A program made the translations under genes and the position numbers. Of a DNA stretch of 14,260 nt, positions 1 through 6,701 are shown piece after piece. The notes beneath the pieces were generated by a model, which saw only the letters and a list, made by a program, of their open reading frames with translations, had not been told where the DNA came from and made no database searches. This DNA comes from an uncultured Eubacteriales bacterium (lineage in GTDB: Bacteria; Bacillota; Clostridia; Oscillospirales; Oscillospiraceae): NCBI GenBank assembly GCA_905201305.1, contig CAJKNS010000030.1, positions 1-14,260 on the forward strand. Reading direction: 5' to 3'. Each line of letters begins with the position of its first letter. Within the stretch, counting starts at the first letter, position 1.

Positions 1-139
1 CATAGGCATGGGGACTCATGCCCTGGGTAAACTTGATATGCAGCCCTGCCCTGAGAAATACCCGCGGAAACATCGCCATGGTATCCAGGTGAGAAATGTA
101 GATCGCCTTTCCGGTCTTTTCAAACAGCAGTCTATTCAT
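1..139 (-). CDS. DUF2344 (TIGR03936) radical-SAM-linked protein, N-terminal part only
   Basis: Only the first 46 codons lie in the window; the gene runs off the left edge. The peptide begins MNRLLFEKTGKAIYISHLDT and continues with an RAGL..KFTQGMSPH stretch. This is the typical start of the DUF2344/TIGR03936 family (K.G.A.YISHLD...R....GL....GMSPH). That family is fused to, or encoded directly after, TIGR03960 radical SAM proteins; its biochemical role is not established. The start ATG at 137-139 overlaps the stop of the upstream radical SAM gene by eight bases (ATGAATAG), and an AGGAGG-type Shine-Dalgarno site lies just upstream inside that gene. Translational coupling and a shared complex are therefore likely. 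In related genomes an rng (RNase G) gene often follows, which cannot be checked here. Confidence 0.85.
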   Translation of the reverse strand, partial: MNRLLFEKTGKAIYISHLDTMAMFPRVFLRAGLHIKFTQGMSPHAY

Positions 140-1970
140 CGCACACTCCTCCTGTATACAGCCGGTTTGCCCCACAGCCGGTACACTGCTTGCGGCAGTC
201 CGGCGTAATCTCCGAGCGATAAGCCGCCTGCCGTTCCTTCCAGAAGAATTTCTTGGGAATGCCGATGGAAATCGTCTCCCAGGGGAAGATTTCATCCTCG
301 CCCCACTCCCGCTGGGCATACCATTTGGGATCTACACCGCATTCTTCAAATGCCTGGAGCCACTTTTCCATGGAGAAATAGTCGGTCCAGCCGTCCATTT
401 TACAGCCCAGCTCATGGGCGCGAAGCAGCACCTTGCAGAGTTTCCGATCTCCGCGGCACAACGCCGCCTCCAGCATGCTGAGGTCCGAGGGATGATAGTT
501 ATACTGGAAATTCCGTCCCTTGAGGTGGGATTTCAGCAGCGCGCAGCGGCGGAGATATTCCTCCGGGGTAATCTGCGCCTCCCACTGGAATGGAGTTCCG
601 TTTTTCGGCACAAAGAACGACGTGGAGATGGTAATGGTCACTGGACGCTTGGGGTTGGGGGTATTCTCCCGCCATGCCTTCAGCACCTTATAAGCAAGAT
701 CCGCAATACCCAATACGTCCTCGTCGGTTTCCGTGGGCAAGCCCAGCATAAAATAGAGCTTCACCTTATTCCAGCCGCCTGCAAATGCGGTGGAGCAGGA
801 GCGGATGATATCCTCCTCGGTAACATTTTTGTTGATGGCGTCCCGAAGCCGCTGGGTGCCTGCCTCGGGTGCAAAGGTCAATCCGCTTTTCCGGACCTTC
901 TGCACCTTCTGCATCAGCTCCACGGAGAAATTATCGGCACGCAGAGACGGCAGACTCAGATTGATGCCCCGTGGAATGCAGTAATCCAGCATTTTATCCG
1001 CAAATTCCCCCAGCTTTTTATAGTCGGAGGTAGAAAGGCTGGACAGGGTCATTTCATCGTAGCCGGAATTCTCCAGACTCTTCACCGCCAGCTCATAAAG
1101 CCGCTCCGGACTTTTGGCTCTGACCGGACGATAGCAGAAGCCCGCCTGACAGAACCTGCAGCCCCGAATACAGCCCCGGAACAGCTCCAACACCGTCCGA
1201 TCATGGACAATCTGGGTGGAGGGCACAATGCTCTCTGTGGGATAATATGCCGCATCCATGTTCTGTACAATGCGCTTGGTTACGGTTTTGGGCGCGCCCT
1301 CCAGCGGGATAATCTCCCGAATGGTGCCGTCGTCGTTATACGTATGCTCATAAAGAGAGGGCACATAAATGCCCGGGATTTTCGCTGCTTCCAGCAGAAA
1401 GGCATGGCGGCTGAGTCCCCGGCGCTTGGCGCTTCGGTAGCATTCCAGCAGCTCCACGTCCACGTCCTCTCCTTCGCCCTCAATGCACAGATCCAAAAAA
1501 TCCGCCATGGGCTCCGGATTATAGACACTGGTACCTCCCGCAATCACCAGATGCTTCAGGCTATCCCCGCGATCGCAGGATTTCAGCGGAATATTCCCCA
1601 GCTCCAGCACATTGAGCACATTGGAATACGCCATCTCATAACCCAGAGAAAATGCAATGACATCAAATTCCTCCAGGGGATCATGGCTCTCCAGGGTCCA
1701 AAGCGGCAGGTGATGCTTCCGCATCTCCTCCTCCATATCCCCCCAGGGGGCAAAGGCTCGCTCGCACCATACCCCCTCCATATTGTTCATAATGCCATAG
1801 AGAATCCGCATGCCCACGTTGGACATGCCGATTTCATAGGTATCCGGGAAGCAAAACGCCACCCGAATCTCCACCTGAGACTTATCCTTGATGATCTCGT
1901 TATACTCGCCGCCGGTATAGCGGGCTGGCTTCTGCACCCGGGGTAAAATACGATTGATTAAATCGGTCAT
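132..1970 (-). CDS. TIGR03960-family radical SAM protein with B12-binding-like N-terminus
   Basis: The 612-residue protein has a radical SAM cluster motif CIRGCRFC (Cys267, Cys271, Cys274; CX3CX2C) that should bind the [4Fe-4S] cluster used to cleave S-adenosylmethionine. The N-terminal ~200 residues resemble the Rossmann-like cobalamin-binding region of class B/TIGR03960 proteins, with the family motifs FPDTYEIGMSN.G and GGTSVYNPEPMADFLD. The C-terminus carries a small cysteine cluster (CRKQCTGCG) close to the end, as in family members. Length is normal for the family. The start is supported by a GGGAG site a few bases upstream. It lies 12 bp after a zinc-ribbon gene and overlaps the DUF2344 gene by 8 bp, so the three form one operon. 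The substrate is unknown; a link to RNA or ribosome modification is only suggested by the usual neighbourhood. Confidence 0.9.
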   Translation of the reverse strand: MTDLINRILPRVQKPARYTGGEYNEIIKDKSQVEIRVAFCFPDTYEIGMSNVGMRILYGIMNNMEGVWCERAFAPWGDMEEEMRKHHLPLWTLESHDPLEEFDVIAFSLGYEMAYSNVLNVLELGNIPLKSCDRGDSLKHLVIAGGTSVYNPEPMADFLDLCIEGEGEDVDVELLECYRSAKRRGLSRHAFLLEAAKIPGIYVPSLYEHTYNDDGTIREIIPLEGAPKTVTKRIVQNMDAAYYPTESIVPSTQIVHDRTVLELFRGCIRGCRFCQAGFCYRPVRAKSPERLYELAVKSLENSGYDEMTLSSLSTSDYKKLGEFADKMLDYCIPRGINLSLPSLRADNFSVELMQKVQKVRKSGLTFAPEAGTQRLRDAINKNVTEEDIIRSCSTAFAGGWNKVKLYFMLGLPTETDEDVLGIADLAYKVLKAWRENTPNPKRPVTITISTSFFVPKNGTPFQWEAQITPEEYLRRCALLKSHLKGRNFQYNYHPSDLSMLEAALCRGDRKLCKVLLRAHELGCKMDGWTDYFSMEKWLQAFEECGVDPKWYAQREWGEDEIFPWETISIGIPKKFFWKERQAAYRSEITPDCRKQCTGCGANRLYTGGVCDE

Positions 1971-1982
1971 AGATTCTCCCTC

Positions 1983-2243
1983 TTATTTGTAGCGGAATTC
2001 CGCAACCACCTGTCCGCCGGAATTCCAGACGCGACCGTCTCCGGATGCCAGCAGTTCGCCGTAAAAGTCCTCTGCCACCTCAATGGCAGCATCGTCTGCC
2101 GGAGTTTTTCCGGTCATGGTTTCGTGGTCAAATACAAAAATCCGCATCCGCTCCATCATCTTTTTCACGGGATATCCGCACTTGGGGCAGGCTTCCGCCT
2201 GATCGGACACCTGATTCTGACACTCAGGGCAAGTCAGCAGCAT
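1983..2243 (-). CDS. Small zinc-ribbon protein
   Basis: This 86-residue protein begins MLLTCPECQNQVSDQAEACP, followed by KCGYP. The pattern CPXC-X10-CPXC is a zinc ribbon of the type found at the N-terminus of many small Clostridia proteins; four cysteines (residues 5, 8, 19, 22) should bind one Zn2+. The rest (residues ~30-86) is a short mixed domain ending FRYK that I do not recognise. There is no signal peptide or membrane segment, so it is probably cytoplasmic. It is the first gene of the operon: a TTGACC-17-TATAAT promoter lies about 60 bp upstream and a GGAGG site precedes the ATG. The radical SAM gene starts 12 bp downstream. Function unknown. Confidence 0.8.
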   Translation of the reverse strand: MLLTCPECQNQVSDQAEACPKCGYPVKKMMERMRIFVFDHETMTGKTPADDAAIEVAEDFYGELLASGDGRVWNSGGQVVAEFRYK

Positions 2244-2296
2244 ATGATTACCTCCATTATCACGCCATTGGCGCGTTTTTTCTTTTGAACGGAATT

Positions 2297-2325
2297 ATTA
2301 TAATGCCCAAAGCGCCCAAGGTCAA
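2297..2325 (-). promoter_or_regulatory. Sigma-A promoter of zinc-ribbon/radical SAM operon
   Basis: On the minus strand TTGACC (2320-2325) is followed after exactly 17 bp by TATAAT (2297-2302). Transcription would start near 2290 and give a leader of about 45 nt before the zinc-ribbon ATG (2241-2243). Confidence 0.75.
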
Positions 2326-2334
2326 GTGACGGAA

Positions 2335-2368
2335 ATCCCCCGCCGCAGCCGTGCCGCAGCGGGGGGAT
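2335..2368 (-). terminator. GC-rich hairpin after the lipoprotein gene, weak terminator
   Basis: Minus-strand arms ATCCCCCCGC.. and ..GCGGGGGAT can fold into a long GC-rich stem with one bulged C and a wobble, 14 bp after the lipoprotein stop codon. Only three T residues follow, so termination strength is uncertain. It lies between the lipoprotein stop and the next promoter. Confidence 0.5.
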
Positions 2369-2382
2369 CGCTCATTCTTTCT

Positions 2383-4329
2383 TTACTGTAGGCATTCCGC
2401 CACCCAGGCGATGAAATTGGTTTCGCCTGAGCCGGTGCGTTCCGCCATGGTGTGTCCCTGACCCCAAACGGTCTGGAACTCCACGTCATCCACGTTTTCA
2501 TTTTGCTGCAGTGCCAGTGCCAGATTCATCTCAACGGTCAGCGCCGTATCTCCCTGGGTAATTCCCGTGTGAATCCGCCAGTGGGACGCCACATGGGACG
2601 AGCCGCAGCCCTCATAGCAGTCAGACAGGAAGTACATGGGGTTATACATGTTCTGACGAGTAAGGGAATCGCTGCCCCAATCGTCCACGGAGGTCTTAAA
2701 CTCCTGATAATCCGTCACATATTGGGGATCAAAGTCGGAATACTGGCTGTATTTGTCCTGATTTTCCTCCAGAATCGCTGCCATGGCTGCGTCAAAATGG
2801 AGGGCGTCGTTCTGACTGTCGCCAAACACATAGTTCTCCGCCTGACTGCGGGAAAGATCGTCAAACGCGCCAACGCTCTTGCTGGCATTCTTCTGCTGCC
2901 GTGCAAAGGCGGCGATGCTCAGTACATGGGCTTTTTCGCCGTCATATTCTACCCAGTTTTCCTCTTCATTGAGAGAATTGATATAGTCCTCGGGGGTTTC
3001 ATATGTCACGCTCTCAGTCTCGGTGTCACCGGACAGCCAGGGCATGGGACCGCCATCGTCAGGAGGACCGCCTGCACCGCCGTCCGGCGGAGGTCCAAAG
3101 CCGCCGTCTGCCATCATGGAATTGCTGGGGGTATAGGGGAACTCCGTATCCTCCAGGAAGTTGTTGAGGGAGGTTTCAATCTGCCCCAGCACATAGTCAT
3201 AGTAGCTGCCGGAAGCATAAACGCCATCGTCGGACGGCTCCAGCGTCAGCTCGCTGCCGTTTTCATCCTTGAGTCCCAGCTTGCCCACATATTCGCCATA
3301 GCAGGCGGCAAGATCCTCCGAAAGCGCCTTAGTCCAGGCGCCCTCAGCCCGGGTACCCGAGTCCATATACTGCCCCATGTTCCACTCATAGGCTTCGTCT
3401 GCATAGTCCAGAGATGTAATGGGGCACCAGCACATGGCGCCGCAGATAGCGTCGCTGATATAATTGCCGTCCTCATCATACATGGCTGCGCCGATGGATG
3501 CCAGATAGTCAAAATACAGGCTGCTGTCTCCGCTGGCGCCCAATACCGCGCTCTGCGCACCGCCTCCGCTGTGACCAAAGGCAAAAATCCGCTCGGGATC
3601 GCCGGGAATGGTATCGTTGTTCAGCCGAAGATAGCGCACTGCCGCCTTCAGATCCGTTACACCCCAAGGCGCTCCACCTGCATAGGCAAGGGTGCCATCG
3701 TCGTTATAGCCGTTGCTTCTGCCCCGGCAGCCGGAATAAACATAGACATAGCCCGCATCCAGATACGCCGATACGGAGCTATAGCTATAAGCGGTTGCCT
3801 CCGCCTGAGCGGAATAGCCGGCAGTATTGACCGGCAGCATCATGGGCGCAGTTTCGGCAGTAAAGCCGTTTATGGTTCCGTCCGGATTGACCGCGCAGGT
3901 ATAGGTGCCGTCGCCGTTGTCCGTGCCGGTGAGATAGGCGCCGGGCACCACCACCGCCAGGGTTTCGTAATCCAGCGCAGCAGGCTGGCTGCAATACTGC
4001 ACGCCAATCTGATAGTATACGTCATTGTCGGCGTCATAGCTCCACTTTGCGGAATCAAATGTCAGTCCGGAAAAGTCCACCTCATAGTCCTTGACCAGGG
4101 CATTGTAGTCGATCTCCGGTTCCGTCTCTTCGGTCACCTCACTGGATGTGGATGCTGCGGGTTCTGCGGATGCCGCGGATTCCACAACAGCCGGTCCCGT
4201 TGTTTCCGGTGCTTTTGCTGCCGTCTCAGCGGGAGCTGTGGTACCTTCTGATGCCGCATCACCGCAGCCCGCAAGCCCAACCACCATAGCAGCGCCCAGC
4301 AGCAGCGCCGCCATTCTTTTTCGTTTCAT
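2383..4329 (-). CDS. Tannase-like alpha/beta-hydrolase lipoprotein
   Basis: The 648-residue protein starts with a lipoprotein signal peptide (positively charged MKRKR, hydrophobic stretch, lipobox LAGC with Cys22) and a Ser/Thr/Ala/Glu-rich tether to about residue 70, so it should be anchored outside the membrane. The body resembles subtype-B tannase/feruloyl-esterase-like alpha/beta-hydrolases: nucleophile elbow GHSGGG (Ser254), preceded by R..LRLNNDTIPGDPERI, and a C-terminal SHWRIHTG..QGD...VWGQGH segment. Asp594 and His626 would complete the triad; their 32-residue spacing equals the Asp419-His451 spacing I recall for Lactobacillus tannase. The Ser-to-Asp distance is longer and holds a Gly/Pro-rich insert (about 409-427). 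Likely role: ester hydrolysis at the cell surface. The actual substrate (gallate, ferulate, acetyl-glycan) cannot be read from sequence. It has its own promoter and GGAGG site and is divergent from a beta-helix gene. Confidence 0.82.
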   Translation of the reverse strand: MKRKRMAALLLGAAMVVGLAGCGDAASEGTTAPAETAAKAPETTGPAVVESAASAEPAASTSSEVTEETEPEIDYNALVKDYEVDFSGLTFDSAKWSYDADNDVYYQIGVQYCSQPAALDYETLAVVVPGAYLTGTDNGDGTYTCAVNPDGTINGFTAETAPMMLPVNTAGYSAQAEATAYSYSSVSAYLDAGYVYVYSGCRGRSNGYNDDGTLAYAGGAPWGVTDLKAAVRYLRLNNDTIPGDPERIFAFGHSGGGAQSAVLGASGDSSLYFDYLASIGAAMYDEDGNYISDAICGAMCWCPITSLDYADEAYEWNMGQYMDSGTRAEGAWTKALSEDLAACYGEYVGKLGLKDENGSELTLEPSDDGVYASGSYYDYVLGQIETSLNNFLEDTEFPYTPSNSMMADGGFGPPPDGGAGGPPDDGGPMPWLSGDTETESVTYETPEDYINSLNEEENWVEYDGEKAHVLSIAAFARQQKNASKSVGAFDDLSRSQAENYVFGDSQNDALHFDAAMAAILEENQDKYSQYSDFDPQYVTDYQEFKTSVDDWGSDSLTRQNMYNPMYFLSDCYEGCGSSHVASHWRIHTGITQGDTALTVEMNLALALQQNENVDDVEFQTVWGQGHTMAERTGSGETNFIAWVAECLQ

Positions 4330-4364
4330 AGGAATACCTCCATCTTTCGCAGTTGTATAGACGC

Positions 4365-4394
4365 ATTATACCAGATCACGTGACGCCGCAACAA
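4365..4394 (-). promoter_or_regulatory. Extended -10 promoter of the hydrolase lipoprotein gene
   Basis: On the minus strand TTGTTG (4389-4394), an 18-bp spacer and TATAAT (4365-4370) preceded by TGG (extended -10). The predicted start near 4358 gives a leader of ~30 nt containing a GGAGG site before the ATG at 4327-4329. Confidence 0.7.
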
Positions 4395-4404
4395 TTCTGA
4401 TTTC

Positions 4405-4427
4405 TCCGAAACCATTTACATTTCGGA
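4405..4427. repeat. Perfect 7-bp inverted repeat, candidate operator
   Basis: TCCGAAA (4405-4411), a 9-bp spacer and TTTCGGA (4421-4427) form a perfect inverted repeat. It sits 10 bp upstream of the -35 of the lipoprotein promoter and about 105 bp upstream of the -35 of the divergent beta-helix promoter. Arm centres are 16 bp apart. This is the arrangement of a transcription-factor site, but no regulator gene is adjacent and the protein is unknown. Confidence 0.4.
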
Positions 4428-4492
4428 ATGAAACTTATGGCAACACCGCACAAATTCGTCTGCGGATTCTACCGATTTGCGCGGTATTGCCT

Positions 4493-4522
4493 TATCATTT
4501 TGCAATTCACCCTATCATTTTG
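4493..4522 (+). repeat. Two 10-bp direct repeats with 20-bp period upstream of the beta-helix promoter
   Basis: TATCATTTTG occurs at 4493-4502 and again at 4513-4522, a period of exactly 20 bp (about two helical turns, same DNA face). The second copy ends 11 bp before the -35 box at 4534, where a tandem-binding activator would sit. This is structural evidence only. Confidence 0.4.
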
Positions 4523-4533
4523 TATCCGAAGGA

Positions 4534-4562
4534 TTGACGGAGGGAAAATGTTCTGCTACCAT
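4534..4562 (+). promoter_or_regulatory. Promoter of the beta-helix gene
   Basis: TTGACG (4534-4539), a 17-bp spacer and TACCAT (4557-4562). The -35 is near consensus and the -10 is weak (4 of 6), which suits a promoter that needs help from upstream sites. The leader would be about 26 nt, with an AAGGAG site 8 bp before the ATG. Confidence 0.5.
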
Positions 4563-4594
4563 ACTATTAACATTGCAAGGAAGGAGCCGATACA

Positions 4595-5941
4595 ATGGCA
4601 AATCTCAACGAAAAAACGAAATTCATCTGCGGAAGAAATCCGCTGGCAAAAAATAATCGTCCCCCCTTTGCGCATCCGGAGCAGCAGGAGGCGGCACTTT
4701 GGCTGACGGAGGGCGCAGTCAATGCCCAGCGTTCCGGAAAGGCGTCCTATTCCGGCGGCGTAACCGAGCAGGGCAACATCTTGTCTCTCCGGCTTGACAG
4801 CGACATGCCGGAGCTGAACGCTGTGGTGGTAGAAGGCGGCACCTCTGTTCTGCTGGACCCCGAAATCTCTCTCAGCGGCTGCGGATGCAGCGATTTCACC
4901 TGTAAGGGCGCCGCTGTGCTGGCAGAGTCCGGCGCAAAGGTAGATATCCGGAACGGCAAGCTCATCACCAACGGTTCCACCCGTGCCGCCACCATTGCCA
5001 CCACCGGCGCTACTTTAAAGGTATTCGATTCGGAGCTGAAAACCTATGGCGGTCCCCTGCCCGAAGGCTATGTTCCGGTGATTGGTCCCGGTATGATGGA
5101 GCCTCCTGCGCCTCTGGGGCTAGGTGGCAACTGCCGCACCCATCTTTCCATGGACAATTCTGAAAGCTATTTTTATCGCTGCAAGATCTATGGCGAGGCA
5201 TGGGCAGCCCTGTCCACCGATTCCTCCGGCGGCTATTGCTATCTGGAAGCCAACGATTCTTCCATCGACATGGGCGGCAACGGCTACTGCATCTATTCGG
5301 ACAACGGCTGCCATGTGGTACTCAACCGCTGCACCATGTCCTCCGGCAATGTATTCGGCATTCAGGACGGCAACTCCTCCATTCAGATGCAGGACGTCAC
5401 CGGCAGCTGCAAGGGATACGGTTTCCTGATCCATGGCGGCATGCACGATCTGGAGGACATCGGCACCATTCGCATGACGGATACCGATCTCACCTCTAAG
5501 GGTCCCATGTTCCGCTGCAAGTCCACCAATTTGGATATCTATCTCAAGAACTGCCGCATGATCTCCGAGGACGGCGTGATTCTGGAAACCATGCTCACCG
5601 ATGATACATTCTATTATCAGACCCGCAGCCATGCCCAGGACGATTACGGTGTGCAGCTGTGCATGGAGTCCATGGAGGTGCTGGGCGATTTCCATTGCCA
5701 GGACCCGGAGCGGAAGACCTGCCTGAACCTGGTGGACACCGCCATCACCGGTGCCATCACCGGATTCCCCCAGCTTCAGCTCACCGAGGGCAGCAGCTTT
5801 ACCGCCACCCATGATTCTGAGATCACGCTCATTGGCAGCGCAGACGGTCTGGACGCCGCAGCAGGTGTGACCATTACCGTTCGCGGCGCAGGTGAGAACA
5901 AGTCTCTGGCTTCCGGCGGCACGCTGGTGTTTATCGCATAA
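4595..5941 (+). CDS. Cys-rich parallel beta-helix repeat protein, no signal peptide
   Basis: The 448-residue protein consists mostly of short repeating turns of the kind V.L..S.....G...., with polar Asn/Ser/Gly turns (for example residues ~72-145 and ~180-330), as in right-handed beta-helix (pectate-lyase-like) proteins. A Gly/Pro-rich break (PGMMEPPAPLGLGG, about 165-178) divides the helix and is followed by an EAWAALSTDSS stretch. I recall similar PP..LG.GG / W..LSTD signatures in other gut Firmicutes beta-helix proteins, often near esterases. There is no signal peptide, LPXTG motif or membrane segment. It has about 16 cysteines (3.6%), which fits a reducing cytoplasm or a non-classical location. 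The start is fixed by AAGGAG 8 bp upstream. It ends at a strong hairpin terminator and is divergent from the hydrolase lipoprotein. Function unknown; polysaccharide or aromatic-ester processing with that hydrolase is an inference. Confidence 0.75.
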   Translation: MANLNEKTKFICGRNPLAKNNRPPFAHPEQQEAALWLTEGAVNAQRSGKASYSGGVTEQGNILSLRLDSDMPELNAVVVEGGTSVLLDPEISLSGCGCSDFTCKGAAVLAESGAKVDIRNGKLITNGSTRAATIATTGATLKVFDSELKTYGGPLPEGYVPVIGPGMMEPPAPLGLGGNCRTHLSMDNSESYFYRCKIYGEAWAALSTDSSGGYCYLEANDSSIDMGGNGYCIYSDNGCHVVLNRCTMSSGNVFGIQDGNSSIQMQDVTGSCKGYGFLIHGGMHDLEDIGTIRMTDTDLTSKGPMFRCKSTNLDIYLKNCRMISEDGVILETMLTDDTFYYQTRSHAQDDYGVQLCMESMEVLGDFHCQDPERKTCLNLVDTAITGAITGFPQLQLTEGSSFTATHDSEITLIGSADGLDAAAGVTITVRGAGENKSLASGGTLVFIA

Positions 5942-5958
5942 TCCATTTCAAAACGCAA

Positions 5959-5986
5959 AAAGGACGAGGCAAAAGCCTCGTCCTTT
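5959..5986. terminator. Bidirectional intrinsic terminator between beta-helix gene and metI
   Basis: A perfect 12-bp stem (AAAGGACGAGGC / GCCTCGTCCTTT) with an AAAA loop. On the plus strand it is followed by TTTGTTT after the beta-helix gene; on the minus strand it ends in a T5 run after metI. It should close both convergent units. Confidence 0.9.
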
Positions 5987-5993
5987 GTTTATG

Positions 5994-6698
5994 TTACCGT
6001 TTCAGCCGCCGATCCAGCTTCACGGTCAGCCGGGTGCCGACCGTCTGGAAAATCTGCACCAGAATAATCAGCAGGATAACCGCCACCAGCATTACCAGAT
6101 ATTTATACCGGTAATAGCCGTAGTTGATGGCGATCTTGCCCAGTCCGCCGCCGCCGATGATACCGCTCATGGCAGAGTAGCCAAGAATGGTGGTAATGGC
6201 GGTGGTGAGATTGGAAATCAGAGAAGGGACGCTCTCAGGAATCATTACCTTCACAATAATCTGGAAGGGAGACGCACCCATGGACTGCGCCGCTTCAATG
6301 ATATTGGGGCTGACCTCCCGCAGGCTGGTTTCCGCAAGCCGCGCCACAAAGGGGAACGCTGCCACCACCAGGGGTACAATGGTTGCCACGGTGCCAACGG
6401 TGGTGCCCACAATGAGCCGGGACAGTGGGAACACCATAATCATCAAAATCAGAAATGGAATCGAACGCAGCAGGTTGATAATTACGTTGAGCACCTGCAT
6501 CAGCCAGCGGGGCAGCGGCAGAACGCCGTTCTTATCGCCCACCACCAGCAGAACGCCTAAGGGAAGTCCGATCACCACAGCCAGTGCCGTGGATACCACC
6601 GTTACATAAAAGGTTTCCCAAATCGCAAAGGGGATCTCCGCCCGAATGACCTCCCATGCCAGCTGCACGGAATCCGCAGAAAACAGATTGTCAAACAT
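5994..6698 (-). CDS. metI: Methionine ABC transporter permease MetI
   Basis: This 234-residue integral membrane protein has about five hydrophobic segments. It carries the binding-protein-dependent transport permease EAA loop EAAQSMGASPFQIIVKVMIP (E135 onward), which docks on the MetN ATPase, and the MetI-typical GYSAMSGIIGGGGLGKIAI segment (about 173-191). The length is slightly above that of E. coli MetI. It should form the membrane pore of the MetNIQ importer for methionine. It starts 3 bp after the metN stop; its GGAGG site lies inside the metN end, so the two are translationally coupled. It is last in the operon and ends 7 bp before the bidirectional terminator. If metN really is frameshifted, metI still has its own ribosome site. 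Confidence 0.93.
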   Translation of the reverse strand: MFDNLFSADSVQLAWEVIRAEIPFAIWETFYVTVVSTALAVVIGLPLGVLLVVGDKNGVLPLPRWLMQVLNVIINLLRSIPFLILMIMVFPLSRLIVGTTVGTVATIVPLVVAAFPFVARLAETSLREVSPNIIEAAQSMGASPFQIIVKVMIPESVPSLISNLTTAITTILGYSAMSGIIGGGGLGKIAINYGYYRYKYLVMLVAVILLIILVQIFQTVGTRLTVKLDRRLKR

Positions 6699-6701
6699 CG
6701 C

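Noticed and set aside
2452..4251. 599-codon open frame on the plus strand opposite the lipoprotein
   Set aside because: No ribosome site, no recognisable domain, and it mirrors the real gene's codon pattern. It is an antisense shadow of GC-rich coding DNA, as is the 510-codon frame at 414-1946.
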